Below, piece after piece: positions 55,031 to 63,532 of a DNA stretch of 64,000 nucleotides. The DNA is from an uncultured Pelagibacteraceae bacterium (GTDB lineage: Bacteria > Pseudomonadota > Alphaproteobacteria > Pelagibacterales > Pelagibacteraceae). The notes below the pieces were generated by a model. The model saw only the letters and a program-made list of their open reading frames with translations, was not told the origin of the DNA and did no database searches. The position numbers and the translations under genes were made by a program. How positions within the stretch are numbered: position 1 is the first letter of the stretch; each line of letters opens with the position of its first letter. The stretch spans positions 1 to 64,000 of the forward strand of contig CACHGH010000001.1 of assembly GCA_902579215.1 (NCBI GenBank), given 5' to 3'.

Positions 55031-55192
55031 TTAATTTAAAATAGAAAAAATAGTATCTTTATAATAAAGCAAGTTTATTACAATTATAATTATAATTGCA
55101 AGTATAACACCGTACTTTGCTTTAGGCCAAGCTAACCTAGCCATTTTATGAGGTACTTTATTTTGATTTTCTTCAGAATTCTTATCAGACAT
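55031..55192 (-). CDS. Small single-span membrane protein (53 aa)
   Basis: An ATG ORF below the track's cut-off: charged N terminus MSDKNSEENQNKVPHKMARLAW, one long hydrophobic helix (YGVILAIIIIIVINLLYY) and a short tail. It lies 18 nt upstream of the GlnT/GmaS-like gene and just after the hairpin following the 73-aa gene, all on the minus strand. The composition and close spacing support a real gene. No family is recognised; small membrane partners of transporters are one possibility. Confidence 0.6.
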   Translation of the reverse strand: MSDKNSEENQNKVPHKMARLAWPKAKYGVILAIIIIIVINLLYYKDTIFSILN

Positions 55193-55209
55193 TTTTGATT
55201 AATTATCAT

Positions 55210-55236
55210 AAGAGGCGCAAATTAATTGCGCCTCTT
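55210..55236 (-). terminator. Hairpin between the two small genes downstream of amt
   Basis: Perfect 11-bp stem AAGAGGCGCAA / TTGCGCCTCTT around a 5-nt loop, 13 nt after the stop of the 73-aa gene. The T tract on the minus strand is weak (TTATGATAATT), so it may act as an mRNA 3'-end stabiliser or attenuator rather than a full stop. Confidence 0.75.
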
Positions 55237-55249
55237 AAATAAAATTTAA

Positions 55250-55471
55250 TTACCACTCGGTAATATTGCTTTTGTGATCATTGGCACCATGTCTTTTTCT
55301 AGCTAATTCATCTAAATGTTTAGATTCAGCATTAGCAGTTATAACATGCCATCCAACCCAAATAACTAGCAAAACAATTACTAGTATACCTTCTGATCCA
55401 ACTCCGGGATAAACTGCACCTTGAACTTCTTCGGCGCTTAAATGATCTATCCAGTTTGTTACTGTTGCCAT
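55250..55471 (-). CDS. Small single-span membrane protein next to amt (73 aa)
   Basis: A 73-aa protein with an amphipathic N-terminal part (TNWIDHLSAEEVQGAVYPGVGSEG), one transmembrane helix (ILVIVLLVIWVGWHVITA, about residues 29-46) and a charged tail (ESKHLDELARKRHGANDHK). It has a strong SD (AAAGGAG) and starts 12 nt after amt, so the two are one transcript. No known family. Position suggests an Amt-associated small subunit, perhaps replacing the PII-type control that SAR11 is reported to lack; that is inference. Confidence 0.8.
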   Translation of the reverse strand: MATVTNWIDHLSAEEVQGAVYPGVGSEGILVIVLLVIWVGWHVITANAESKHLDELARKRHGANDHKSNITEW

Positions 55472-55483
55472 AATTTATCTCCT

Positions 55484-56884
55484 TTACCTTGTTGATGATG
55501 AAACTGCTTTTTCATCTTGTCTTGCAGCTTCCATCATGTTGTAGTCTAGACCAGCTATTTCTGCATCACGAGGTATTCTTAATTTACCCATTCCGTGAAG
55601 AACTTTAGCTATAATATAGCCAGGTATTAACCCTAGAACAAAGAACATTATAATTGCACCTATGAACATTCCTAATGGATTAATTGCTGCATAAGTTGCT
55701 CCATCCCACATAGCTCCAACACTGTATCCAGATGAAGGATAACCGTTGAGAACGAAACCGCAAATTACAAGTCCTGCGAATCCAGCATAACCATGAACGG
55801 CTACAGCACCAACCGCATCATCAATTTTGAATCTTCGCTCAACCCAATAATGCATTTTGTATGCTATCACAACACCAATCATTCCGATTACCAATGATTG
55901 AATTGGATGATACAAGTCGTTACCTGCAGACGCACATATTATACCTGCTAGTCCACTTGAGTATGTCCAGAAAGGATCTTTGTTTGAGATCACATATCCA
56001 GCCAACAATCCACCTGATAATGACATCAGGAAGTTCATTGTAATACCGCTAAGTGTAGTAGGGGTTACGTATATGTTTGTTGCTGTCCAGTATGTTACAC
56101 CTTCCATACCATATTCAGGTCCAAGATCGTATATTGGTATATTACACGCAGCGTAGAATCCCCAAAAACCAGTATAAATTAAAAATAATCCAATTGTTAC
56201 CAGCCAAGGATTTCTTGGTCCTATATTTCTTGGTTCACCACTTGATGAAAATTTACCTATTCTTGGTCCTAAAACCATAAGAATACCTAATGCAAATCCA
56301 CCTGCAACGGCATGAATTACACCCGATGCATAAGCATCATGATATCCTAATATTTTTAACATCCATCCATCAAAATGCCATCCCCAAGCAGCGTCAATTG
56401 ACCAGAACACAGATCCTATTGCAATTGCTAAAATTCCAAATGCAAAAGTTGTAATTCTTTCAATAACCGCTCCTGAGACGATTGATGCAGCAGTCCAAGA
56501 GAATAATAAAAACGCAGCCCAGAATACTCCACTTATATGATCACCTAAATTAATTGCCATTAGGTCACTAGATGGAACGTACCATTTTGCACTAAACGCG
56601 CTTTCATCAGTAATTAGAGCAGCACTTTCATTCATAATCGAAGGTGCTATTCCTGGTCCTGTTGGAAATGCCCAGTAAATCCACCAACCAAATAAAAACC
56701 ACGTAACTGTTACCAAAGGTATCAGCATAGTGTTTTTCATTAAGGTATGTTGGTGATGTTTGTACCTAGATGCGCCAACTTCATACATACAGAAACCTAC
56801 GTGAATTAAAAACATAAGTACCACTGTTACCCAGTAGTAAAATTCTGTAAATATGGTAGTCAGAGCAGCTAATTGGTCAGTCAT
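55484..56884 (-). CDS. amt: Ammonium transporter (Amt family)
   Basis: An 11-12-helix trimeric channel for ammonium uptake, 466 aa. It shows VLMFLIHVGFCMYEVGASRYKHHQH, DHISGVFWAAFLLFSWTA, GVIHAVAGGFALGILMVLGPRIG, the pore His motif DAVGAVAVHGYAGFAGLVICG, and SGGLLAGYVISNKDPFWTYSSGLAGIICASAG. The N terminus has no obvious signal peptide. Strong SD (AAGGGAGGAAGAC). The cluster around it encodes glutamine- and glutamate-synthase-like enzymes, so it feeds nitrogen assimilation; methylammonium is also a plausible substrate. Confidence 0.96.
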   Translation of the reverse strand: MTDQLAALTTIFTEFYYWVTVVLMFLIHVGFCMYEVGASRYKHHQHTLMKNTMLIPLVTVTWFLFGWWIYWAFPTGPGIAPSIMNESAALITDESAFSAKWYVPSSDLMAINLGDHISGVFWAAFLLFSWTAASIVSGAVIERITTFAFGILAIAIGSVFWSIDAAWGWHFDGWMLKILGYHDAYASGVIHAVAGGFALGILMVLGPRIGKFSSSGEPRNIGPRNPWLVTIGLFLIYTGFWGFYAACNIPIYDLGPEYGMEGVTYWTATNIYVTPTTLSGITMNFLMSLSGGLLAGYVISNKDPFWTYSSGLAGIICASAGNDLYHPIQSLVIGMIGVVIAYKMHYWVERRFKIDDAVGAVAVHGYAGFAGLVICGFVLNGYPSSGYSVGAMWDGATYAAINPLGMFIGAIIMFFVLGLIPGYIIAKVLHGMGKLRIPRDAEIAGLDYNMMEAARQDEKAVSSSTR

Positions 56885-56942
56885 GTCTTCCTCCCTTAAT
56901 TAGTTTACAGAAACTCTATGAAATTTTCGTAGGTGTGACAAA

Positions 56943-56954
56943 TGATTATAATCA
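56943..56954. promoter_or_regulatory. 12-bp perfect palindrome in the amt upstream region
   Basis: TGATTATAATCA is a perfect dyad centred about 65 bp upstream of the amt ATG and contains a TATAAT-like -10 element. It may be an operator or just the promoter. I recognised no known riboswitch in the 136-nt leader. Confidence 0.35.
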
Positions 56955-57020
56955 AAAAAACCTATGCTAAACGCAAGGTTCTGTAAATATTATCAACTGT
57001 GGATTGTGTTATCTTTAAAA

Positions 57021-57431
57021 TTAAAATTTTAAATATGCTTTTTTCAAATCAACTAAAGGATGATTTGGAGACATTTGAAACTTAACAAGTAATTCTCTTG
57101 CAATCATATCTCTATCTTGTTGGTTATCGGGTAATTTAATTTTTTTGGGAATTGTTACCCAACCATTTGCGTTTCTATCAAATACTGCTGGTCTATCTTC
57201 TTCGTAACCCATATGAACATCTTCTAACCAATTAAGATCATCCCAACCCATGTGTTCAATATATTTTTTTAGAAATGGAGTAAGTTTTTTATAGTCTGGC
57301 AATAAGTTAACGTCATATCTATATCCAATAGTTTGACCAATCATTTTTTCTCTTGCTGTTTCTTTCTTCTTGCCTAATTGGCCTTTTACTATTTTAACTT
57401 TTTTATTTTTATTTTTATTTTTTTTTGTCAT
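57021..57431 (-). CDS. Hypothetical protein with a polybasic N terminus, last gene of the glx/mgs-like operon
   Basis: A 136-aa soluble protein. Residues 1-25 are almost all Lys/Asn (TKKNKNKNKKVKIVKGQLGKKK), followed by GYRYDVNLLPDYKKLTPFLKKYIEHMGWDDLNWLEDVHMGYE, a compact aromatic/acidic domain, and KLPDNQQDRDMIARELLVKFQMSPNHPLVDLKKAYL. It starts 6 nt after the glutamate-synthase-like gene. I recognise no family. Its fixed place suggests a subunit or assembly factor of that enzyme. Confidence 0.75.
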   Translation of the reverse strand: MTKKNKNKNKKVKIVKGQLGKKKETAREKMIGQTIGYRYDVNLLPDYKKLTPFLKKYIEHMGWDDLNWLEDVHMGYEEDRPAVFDRNANGWVTIPKKIKLPDNQQDRDMIARELLVKFQMSPNHPLVDLKKAYLKF

Positions 57432-57437
57432 ATTTAT

Positions 57438-58835
57438 TTAAATTTTATGAAAATCGTCTACTCCTACTGTGTGATTTGTACCTGATAATGGAACTTTTGC
57501 TAAAGCCGACGCTTCCATTGTCAATGCAGCCATATCTTCTGGTTCTAAAGAATGTATGTTTGTTTTTCCACATGCTCTTGCCAACAATTGAGCTTCTAAG
57601 GTCATTGTATGTAAATAATTGTAAACTCTTAATGCTGCATCATCAGGGTTTAATCTTTTCCTTAATTTTGGATCTTGAGTAGCAACACCTACAGGACATC
57701 TTCCAGTGTGACAATGGTAGCAATGGCCAGCTGGAACGCCCATTTCTTTTTCAAAATTAGACTCAGGAATTTCTTTATTACAGTTAAGCGCTATCATGGC
57801 ACCTGTTCCAATTGCAATTGCATCAGCACCTAAAGCTAAAGCTTTTGCCATATCTGCACCATCTCTGACTCCACCTGCGTAAATTAAAGTAACTTTTCCA
57901 GTTTTACCAACATCATCAAGAGCTCTTCTAGCTTCCCTGATAGCTGCAATTCCAGGTATACCAGTATTAGCTGCAGCAATGTGTGGTCCTGCTCCTGTCG
58001 ATCCTTCCATTCCATCTAAATAAATTGAATCTGGATCACACTTAGCAGCCATACGAACATCATCATAAACTTTTGCTGCACCAAGTTTTAATTGTATTGG
58101 TACTCTGTTTTTTGTTAACTCTCTAAGCTCTTGAACTTTTAAAGCTAAATCATCTGGTCCTAACCAGTCAGGGTGTCTAGCAGGTGATCTTTGATCAATT
58201 CCTGCAGGTAAAGATCTCATTTCAGCAACTTGATCTGTAACTTTTTGACCCATAAGGTGACCACCCATACCTACTTTTTGTCCTTGTCCAATAAAAACTT
58301 CTATTCCATCTGCAAGTTGTGCATGATGAGGGTTAAATCCATATCTTGATTGAATACATTGATAATACCATTTTTCTGAATACCTTCTTTCATCAGGTAT
58401 CATTCCACCTTCGCCAGAACATGTTGCTGATCCTGCCATTGTAGCACCTCTTGCTAAGGCAGTCTTTGCTTCATAAGAAAGAGCTCCAAAACTCATACCT
58501 GTTATATAAACAGGGATGTCAAGTTCGATTGGATTTTCACATCTTGGTCCTATTACTGTTTTTGTTTCACATTTTTCTCTATAACCTTCAATTACAAATC
58601 TTGTCAAAGTTCCTGGTAAGAAAACTAAATCATCAAATGTTGGAATTTTTTTCATCAATGCCATTCCACGCATTCTGTATCTTCCTAATTGTGCTTTTAT
58701 ATGAATATCGTCTATTACCTCAGGCGTAAAAATAGCGTTGTAACCTAATAAGCTTTTATTTCTTTTTGCAAATTCACTTTTTCCATTTGCATGACCATTA
58801 GCTTTTCCATTTCCGTTTTTCTTTTTTTTTGCCAT
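57438..58835 (-). CDS. FMN-binding glutamate-synthase-domain protein (MgsC / GlxD type)
   Basis: An FMN/Fe-S amidation subunit resembling the synthase domain of GltB, 465 aa from the ATG at 58835; the track start 16 codons earlier lies within the preceding gene, and an SD (AAGGAG) precedes MAKKKK. A Lys/Asn/Gly-rich tail (residues 1-20) is followed by VYITGMSFGALSYEAKTALARGA, CSGEGGMIPDERRYSE, VPIQLKLGAAKVYDD, YLDGMEGSTGAGP, YAGGVRDGADMAKALALGADAIAIG and the cluster Cys in CYHCHTGRCPVGVATQ. It likely forms N-methylglutamate (MgsC) or glutamate with the two upstream subunits. Confidence 0.88.
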   Translation of the reverse strand: MAKKKKNGNGKANGHANGKSEFAKRNKSLLGYNAIFTPEVIDDIHIKAQLGRYRMRGMALMKKIPTFDDLVFLPGTLTRFVIEGYREKCETKTVIGPRCENPIELDIPVYITGMSFGALSYEAKTALARGATMAGSATCSGEGGMIPDERRYSEKWYYQCIQSRYGFNPHHAQLADGIEVFIGQGQKVGMGGHLMGQKVTDQVAEMRSLPAGIDQRSPARHPDWLGPDDLALKVQELRELTKNRVPIQLKLGAAKVYDDVRMAAKCDPDSIYLDGMEGSTGAGPHIAAANTGIPGIAAIREARRALDDVGKTGKVTLIYAGGVRDGADMAKALALGADAIAIGTGAMIALNCNKEIPESNFEKEMGVPAGHCYHCHTGRCPVGVATQDPKLRKRLNPDDAALRVYNYLHTMTLEAQLLARACGKTNIHSLEPEDMAALTMEASALAKVPLSGTNHTVGVDDFHKI

Positions 58836-59689
58836 TATATAGCTCCTTTTTTCTCTGTAGGTTCTAGCGCATCGTAGTTCCAAAGTTTTTTACCAGCAAC
58901 AACCTTAGTCATTTTTGATACATCTACATCATTTCCAATTTCCGCAACCTTAAGCTTTCTTTTTAACCAATCTATATCATTTTTTGTCATGGGAGATTCT
59001 ACCGCATCGCTGCCAAAAGAGCCAATTTTACCACCTACATATATAGTTCCATCATACATAGAGTCTCCAAGATTAATTCCTACGTCACCTAAAATTACAA
59101 TTCTTCCTCTTTGCATCATAAAACCTGTAAATGCTCCAGCGTCTCCTCCAACAATTATAGAACCACCTTTTTGGTCAATTCCAGTTCTTGCACCTACACT
59201 TCCTTTACAAATTAAATCGCCACCTCTTATAGCAGCACCAAAACACGAGCCAGCATTTTTTTCAATAACAACTTTTCCTGCCATCATATTTTCTGCACAT
59301 GACCATCCAACACGTCCATTAACTCTAACTATCGGACCATCTATTGAACCAACACCAAAATAACCTAAACTTCCTTCAAATATTAAATTTAATTTATTTA
59401 ATATTCCTACACCCAAACTATGTTTTCCTTGAGGATTTTTTATCACAATTGTTCCGTAGCCTTCACTCATTAATTTGTCTATTTTTTCGTTTGCTTCTTT
59501 ACAATCCATATCTTTAACATCAAGCTCTGTTCTTTTATTAAAATCTACATCATGCGTACCCCAATAAAAAAAGTTTTCAGCTTCATCTGGGTTAAAAAAT
59601 TTTTGTTGGGTTTTTCCAGTTAAAACTTCAGTGTGTAAACCCATTGATTGGGCTTTAGTTTTTTTTTGATTAGTTTTTAAATTTGCCAT
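58835..59689 (-). CDS. GXGXG-domain glutamate synthase subunit (MgsB / GlxC type)
   Basis: A 284-aa protein consisting mainly of the right-handed beta-helix (GXGXG/alpha-subunit C-terminal) domain of glutamate synthase: SLGYFGVGSIDGPIVRVNGRVGW, GDLICKGSVGARTGIDQKGG, IIVGGDAGAFTGFMMQRGRIVILGDVGINLGDSMYDGTIYVGG. The N-terminal 15 residues are Lys-rich. It overlaps the upstream amidotransferase gene by 13 nt, and its stop overlaps the downstream start (TAATG), so the three subunits are translationally coupled. Confidence 0.9.
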   Translation of the reverse strand: MANLKTNQKKTKAQSMGLHTEVLTGKTQQKFFNPDEAENFFYWGTHDVDFNKRTELDVKDMDCKEANEKIDKLMSEGYGTIVIKNPQGKHSLGVGILNKLNLIFEGSLGYFGVGSIDGPIVRVNGRVGWSCAENMMAGKVVIEKNAGSCFGAAIRGGDLICKGSVGARTGIDQKGGSIIVGGDAGAFTGFMMQRGRIVILGDVGINLGDSMYDGTIYVGGKIGSFGSDAVESPMTKNDIDWLKRKLKVAEIGNDVDVSKMTKVVAGKKLWNYDALEPTEKKGAI

Positions 59690-60618
59690 ACTTTTACTTC
59701 TCCATCAAAAGGATCATAAGTATCAATCTCTTGTGGAAGGATAGATCTAATTGCTATCTCTTCAGATCCCATCGCTACTAAATCATCTGACTCATATAAC
59801 ACAAGTGGTTTTGCTGCCATTGTATCTTTTGCCATACCCAATGAGTCTTTTGTTGCCACAAAATAAGTGAATACACCATCAAGTCCTGTAAGCGACTCTT
59901 TCATTCCCTCTTCTAGGGTTGCACCATTTCTCATTTTTTCAGCTAGAAACACTGCAATTAATTCAGAGTCACACTCAGACATAAACCTCATGCCTTTATT
60001 TTCAAGCACTCTTCTATTATTCCAATAATTCGTTAATTGACCATTATGTACTACAGAAACATCAGCAAAAGGATAGCCCCAAAAAGGGTGAGCAGATTTA
60101 ATATCTACACCTGACTCAGTAGCCATTCTAGCATGTCCAATACCATGTGTTCCTTTTAATTTTCCTAATCCATATCTTTCTGATACAGCAGTGGCGTCTC
60201 CAAGGTCTTTTATAAGTTCAAGGGATTTTCCAATTGAAAGTATTTCCACACTTTCAATAGCCTCTATTGCTTTAGAAAATTCCATTAAATCTTGGGTGTA
60301 TTTAATTTCATATCTAAAAGAATATGGAGTTAATTTTTCTTCTTTAACAATTGTAGCACCCAATTCTGATAATTTTTTATCTACAAGTTTTTTTCTTTCA
60401 TTATAAACGCTTTCATCTTCGTTTACTGAAGTACTTCCCTCACCAACATTTTCACCAACTTTAAATCGCAGTATAAAATTTTGTCCATCGTTATCAGCAT
60501 ATAGAGCATATCCTGTAGAGTCAGGACCCCTATGCTTTAATGCTTGAAGCATACTTTGTAGTTCTTCCCCTACGTTTGATGATTTACCTCTATGTATTAG
60601 TCCAGCGATTCCGCACAT
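59677..60618 (-). CDS. Class II glutamine amidotransferase subunit (MgsA / GlxB type)
   Basis: A 313-aa N-terminal nucleophile amidotransferase. It begins MCGIAGLIHRGK, with Cys2 as the catalytic nucleophile after Met removal; LQALKHRGPDSTGYALY, GIGHARMATESGVDIKSAHPF and VVHNGQLTNYWNNRRVLENKG follow, as in GltB and PurF glutaminase domains. It supplies ammonia, or in the N-methylglutamate pathway methylamine from gamma-glutamylmethylamide, to the FMN subunit. It lies 29 nt downstream of the glutamine-synthetase-family gene. Confidence 0.9.
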   Translation of the reverse strand: MCGIAGLIHRGKSSNVGEELQSMLQALKHRGPDSTGYALYADNDGQNFILRFKVGENVGEGSTSVNEDESVYNERKKLVDKKLSELGATIVKEEKLTPYSFRYEIKYTQDLMEFSKAIEAIESVEILSIGKSLELIKDLGDATAVSERYGLGKLKGTHGIGHARMATESGVDIKSAHPFWGYPFADVSVVHNGQLTNYWNNRRVLENKGMRFMSECDSELIAVFLAEKMRNGATLEEGMKESLTGLDGVFTYFVATKDSLGMAKDTMAAKPLVLYESDDLVAMGSEEIAIRSILPQEIDTYDPFDGEVKVWQI

Positions 60619-60647
60619 AAAATTACCCCCTATATACTATAAATATC

Positions 60648-62117
60648 TTATGGTAGACAATCTAAATAAGTATCCAGATCCCACTGAGTTGTCGCGCCTA
60701 AGAATTTTTCCCACTCATCATTTTTGTACCAATGAAAAACTTTGTACATTTCATCTGGCATAGCTGATTTAATAACTTCATCTTCAGCTAATCTATCTAG
60801 CGCTTCTCCTAAACTTAATGGAAGTTTTTTAACATCTTTTCCAGCCTTTTTAGCTTCATACATACTTCTAGACTCAGGTTTAGATGGTTTCAGATTTTTT
60901 GAAATACCATGGTCGCAAGCTTTTAACAAAGCTGCACCTAAAAGATATGGATTATGCATAGAGTCAACTGATCTATACTCAAATCTTCCAGGAGCTGATA
61001 CTCTTAAACCGCAAGTTCTGTTTTGATATCCCCAATCAGCATAAACTGGAGCCCAGAAACCTTGATCCCAAAGTCTTCTGTAAGAATTGACAGTTGAAGA
61101 TCCTAAAGCAGTTAATGCAGGTAAGTGTTCCATTATTCCAGCAATAGACTGTAAACCAACTTTACCCGGTAGTTGCATATCTTTAGTATCAGGCATAAAA
61201 GTATTTGTACCTCCCTGTACATAACCAAACACTTCCTCTACTCCAGGTAACTTTTTATTACCTAATCTGTTTGTTACAACTTTTCCACCTTTCCATAAAG
61301 ACATGTTCGTGTGACAACCGCTTGCAGATACTCCCATAAACGGTTTTGTCATAAAGCATGCTATTAAATTATGTTCTCTTGCTACTTGGGCACAAATTTG
61401 CCTGTAAGTAGAAAGTCTATCAGCATTTCTTAAAACATTGTCGTATGTCCAGTTTAATTCTAATTGTCCCGGAGCATCTTCATGGTCACCTTGGATCATA
61501 TCTAAACCCATGGCTGAAGCGTATTCAATTACTTTCATAAACACAGGTCTTAATGACTCAAATTGATCAATGTGATAACAGTATGGTTTAGAAAAACCTG
61601 CTCCAGTAGGGGTTCCGTCAGGATTTTTTGTTAACCACATCATTTCAGGTTCTGTTCCTACTCTTAATTCTAGACCATGTTTTTTCTGAAATTCATCCAT
61701 AAAAATTCTTAGGTTTCCTCTACAATCAGAAGTTAAATGTCCTCCTGGATTTTCTCTTTCTTCTCTATTTCTAAAACATGTAACAAAAACTCTTCCAACT
61801 CTTTTATCCCACGGTAGTTGACAGAAAGTTTCAGGGTCAGGTATACCTACAAGCTCCATAGCTTCAGGACCGTAACCTATATAATTTTTGTGCCTGTCTA
61901 CAAATAAGTTGGCAGTTGATCCATAAACTAATTGAAATCCTTTTTCTGCAGTTCTTTCCCAATGATCTGCAGGAATTCCTTTACCAACAACACGTCCTGT
62001 TACAGATATAAATTGGTAATAAATGTATGTAATTCCTAATTCGTTAATTTTTTCTCTAACTTTTTTTACTAATTTCGCTCTTCCTGGTTGATTTACATGT
62101 TTTTCTAGATCCGTCAT
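60648..62117 (-). CDS. Glutamine synthetase family protein (second paralogue)
   Basis: A 489-aa glutamine-synthetase-fold ligase, distinct from the 441-aa paralogue in this window. It shows ELGITYIYYQFISVTGRVVGKGIPADHWERTA, GYGPEAMELVGIPDPETFCQLPWDK, GTEPEMMWLTKN, GDHEDAPGQLELNWTYDNVLRNAD, SASGCHTNMSLW, NSYRRLWDQGFWAP and RFEYRSVDSMHNPYL, so the metal and nucleotide sites look complete. Strong SD (AAGGGGG). The divergent glutamate-site region (WDQGFWAPVYADWG) suggests a different amine or acid substrate. It directly precedes the MgsABC-like genes. Confidence 0.87.
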   Translation of the reverse strand: MTDLEKHVNQPGRAKLVKKVREKINELGITYIYYQFISVTGRVVGKGIPADHWERTAEKGFQLVYGSTANLFVDRHKNYIGYGPEAMELVGIPDPETFCQLPWDKRVGRVFVTCFRNREERENPGGHLTSDCRGNLRIFMDEFQKKHGLELRVGTEPEMMWLTKNPDGTPTGAGFSKPYCYHIDQFESLRPVFMKVIEYASAMGLDMIQGDHEDAPGQLELNWTYDNVLRNADRLSTYRQICAQVAREHNLIACFMTKPFMGVSASGCHTNMSLWKGGKVVTNRLGNKKLPGVEEVFGYVQGGTNTFMPDTKDMQLPGKVGLQSIAGIMEHLPALTALGSSTVNSYRRLWDQGFWAPVYADWGYQNRTCGLRVSAPGRFEYRSVDSMHNPYLLGAALLKACDHGISKNLKPSKPESRSMYEAKKAGKDVKKLPLSLGEALDRLAEDEVIKSAMPDEMYKVFHWYKNDEWEKFLGATTQWDLDTYLDCLP

Positions 62118-62153
62118 TTTCCCCCTTAAATTATAAGTTTAAAAAGGTAACTG

Positions 62154-62181
62154 AAAAAAAATTATCTGTCTAGTTAGATAA
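62154..62181 (-). terminator. Weak terminator-like hairpin after the FAD oxidoreductase
   Basis: On the minus strand TTATCT / AGATAA closes an 8-nt loop and is followed by eight Us, right after the stop of the FAD gene and 36 nt before the next ATG. The stem is short and A/U-rich, so partial termination at most. Confidence 0.45.
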
Positions 62182-62182
62182 A

Positions 62183-63532
62183 TCAACTCCAAGGAAATGG
62201 ACTGTTCGAAGTAGGGTGAAGCTCACCTTTCTCGTATCGGTTGAATCTAAAAGGTTTTAATAAATCACTTTCTTTTCCTAGAACTTCTTCAGCAACAAGA
62301 TTGCCTACTCCCATCATTTTATATCCATGATTTGAATCTGCTATAACGTAAACATTTTCACAAAATTTATCAAACACAGGAAAACTATCAGGAGTAAAAC
62401 AGCCTAAACCACCAGATGGTCCTTGTTTATATTGTTGAGATTTTCCTTCAAATCTTTTTTGACAGTGAGCTAATGCTGATGACCACATATGTGCAAAATC
62501 ATCTGTTGTTTGAAAGTCTTTTGATGCAAGTCCATAAGGGTCAATTTTTACTTCTTCAACTTTATCATCTACTTTAAATGGAGCCGCACCTCCTTGCACA
62601 CCGTGTTTGTCACATATGTCAGGTTTATAATAAATTCCCCACATTTTATCTGTAATTAATGATTTATCTCTATCAGAATATAATGGCTCTTCACTATCTA
62701 CATGAATTAGTGGTGGTAATTTCCCATCGTCAGTTTTTAAAAAACCATCTCCCACATTCATAACGCCTTCTTGCAAAAACCAATACTTCCACATATTTTG
62801 GTTATCTTTTTTCTCTCCATTATATTTTATTGAAATTTTCTGTGGCAGTTCTAACATTTCCCAAATTTTATAAATCCATGGACCTACAGCAACAATCACT
62901 TGTTCACACTCTATTGTCCCTAAGGTTGTTTCTACGCCTGTAACTGCTTTACTATTACTTCCTCTTTTAAATCCTGTGACTTCAACTCCTGTAATTATAT
63001 TTGCACCTTCATTTTTAGCTTTATTTCCACATGCTCCTATCGCAACCTTATTTGGAGAGTAGCCTCCTTGTTTTTCATGAAGAATGCTAGTTATACCTGG
63101 AGCTTGCCAATCACTAAAAATATTTTTCATATAATTAAAACATTTTTCTTCACCTTCTATAAATTCAGAGTCATAACCTATTTTTTGTTGTTGCTCGTAT
63201 ACTGAAGACATATCTTTTCTCATTGCTTCGGTGTTAATCTGCATAAAACCTACTGAATGATAATTAAAATCTTTGGCATCTTTTTCCCAAATATCAACGC
63301 TATGAGCCATTAGCTCTCTCATTGCTGGTTGAAAATAATTATTTCTTACAACCCCACAAGCTATACCGCTAGCTCCAGCAGCAATTCCTGTTTTATCTAA
63401 AACTACAATATCATTTTCTTTGACGGTTTGACCTTTAGCTTTTATTTTTTCTCCAAGATTCCACGCAGTGCTCAAGCCATGTATTCCTGCTCCAATGATT
63501 ACGTACTTAGCTTTTGAAGGAAGTTTGCTCAT
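62183..63532 (-). CDS. FAD-dependent amine oxidoreductase (DAO / sarcosine oxidase beta-like)
   Basis: A 449-aa flavoprotein. It has the Rossmann motif YVIIGAGIHGLSTAWNLGE, the DAO sequence DIVVLDKTGIAAGASGIACGVVRNNY, QGGYSPNKVAIGA, VIVAVGPWIYKIWEML and a C-terminal GPSGGLGCFTPDSFPVFDKF, then ADSNHGYKMMGVGNLVAEEVLG. Relatives oxidise sarcosine, dimethylglycine or N-methylglutamate, passing formaldehyde to folate. Its start overlaps the end of a GcvT-like gene by 4 nt, matching the sarcosine-oxidase-type pairing of an FAD subunit with a folate-binding subunit. The exact amine is not determinable. Confidence 0.85.
   Translation of the reverse strand: MSKLPSKAKYVIIGAGIHGLSTAWNLGEKIKAKGQTVKENDIVVLDKTGIAAGASGIACGVVRNNYFQPAMRELMAHSVDIWEKDAKDFNYHSVGFMQINTEAMRKDMSSVYEQQQKIGYDSEFIEGEEKCFNYMKNIFSDWQAPGITSILHEKQGGYSPNKVAIGACGNKAKNEGANIITGVEVTGFKRGSNSKAVTGVETTLGTIECEQVIVAVGPWIYKIWEMLELPQKISIKYNGEKKDNQNMWKYWFLQEGVMNVGDGFLKTDDGKLPPLIHVDSEEPLYSDRDKSLITDKMWGIYYKPDICDKHGVQGGAAPFKVDDKVEEVKIDPYGLASKDFQTTDDFAHMWSSALAHCQKRFEGKSQQYKQGPSGGLGCFTPDSFPVFDKFCENVYVIADSNHGYKMMGVGNLVAEEVLGKESDLLKPFRFNRYEKGELHPTSNSPFPWS

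Noticed and set aside
56885-57020. Glutamine riboswitch in the amt leader
   Set aside because: None of the conserved glnA-type aptamer segments could be found on the minus strand; only a 12-bp dyad was noted.
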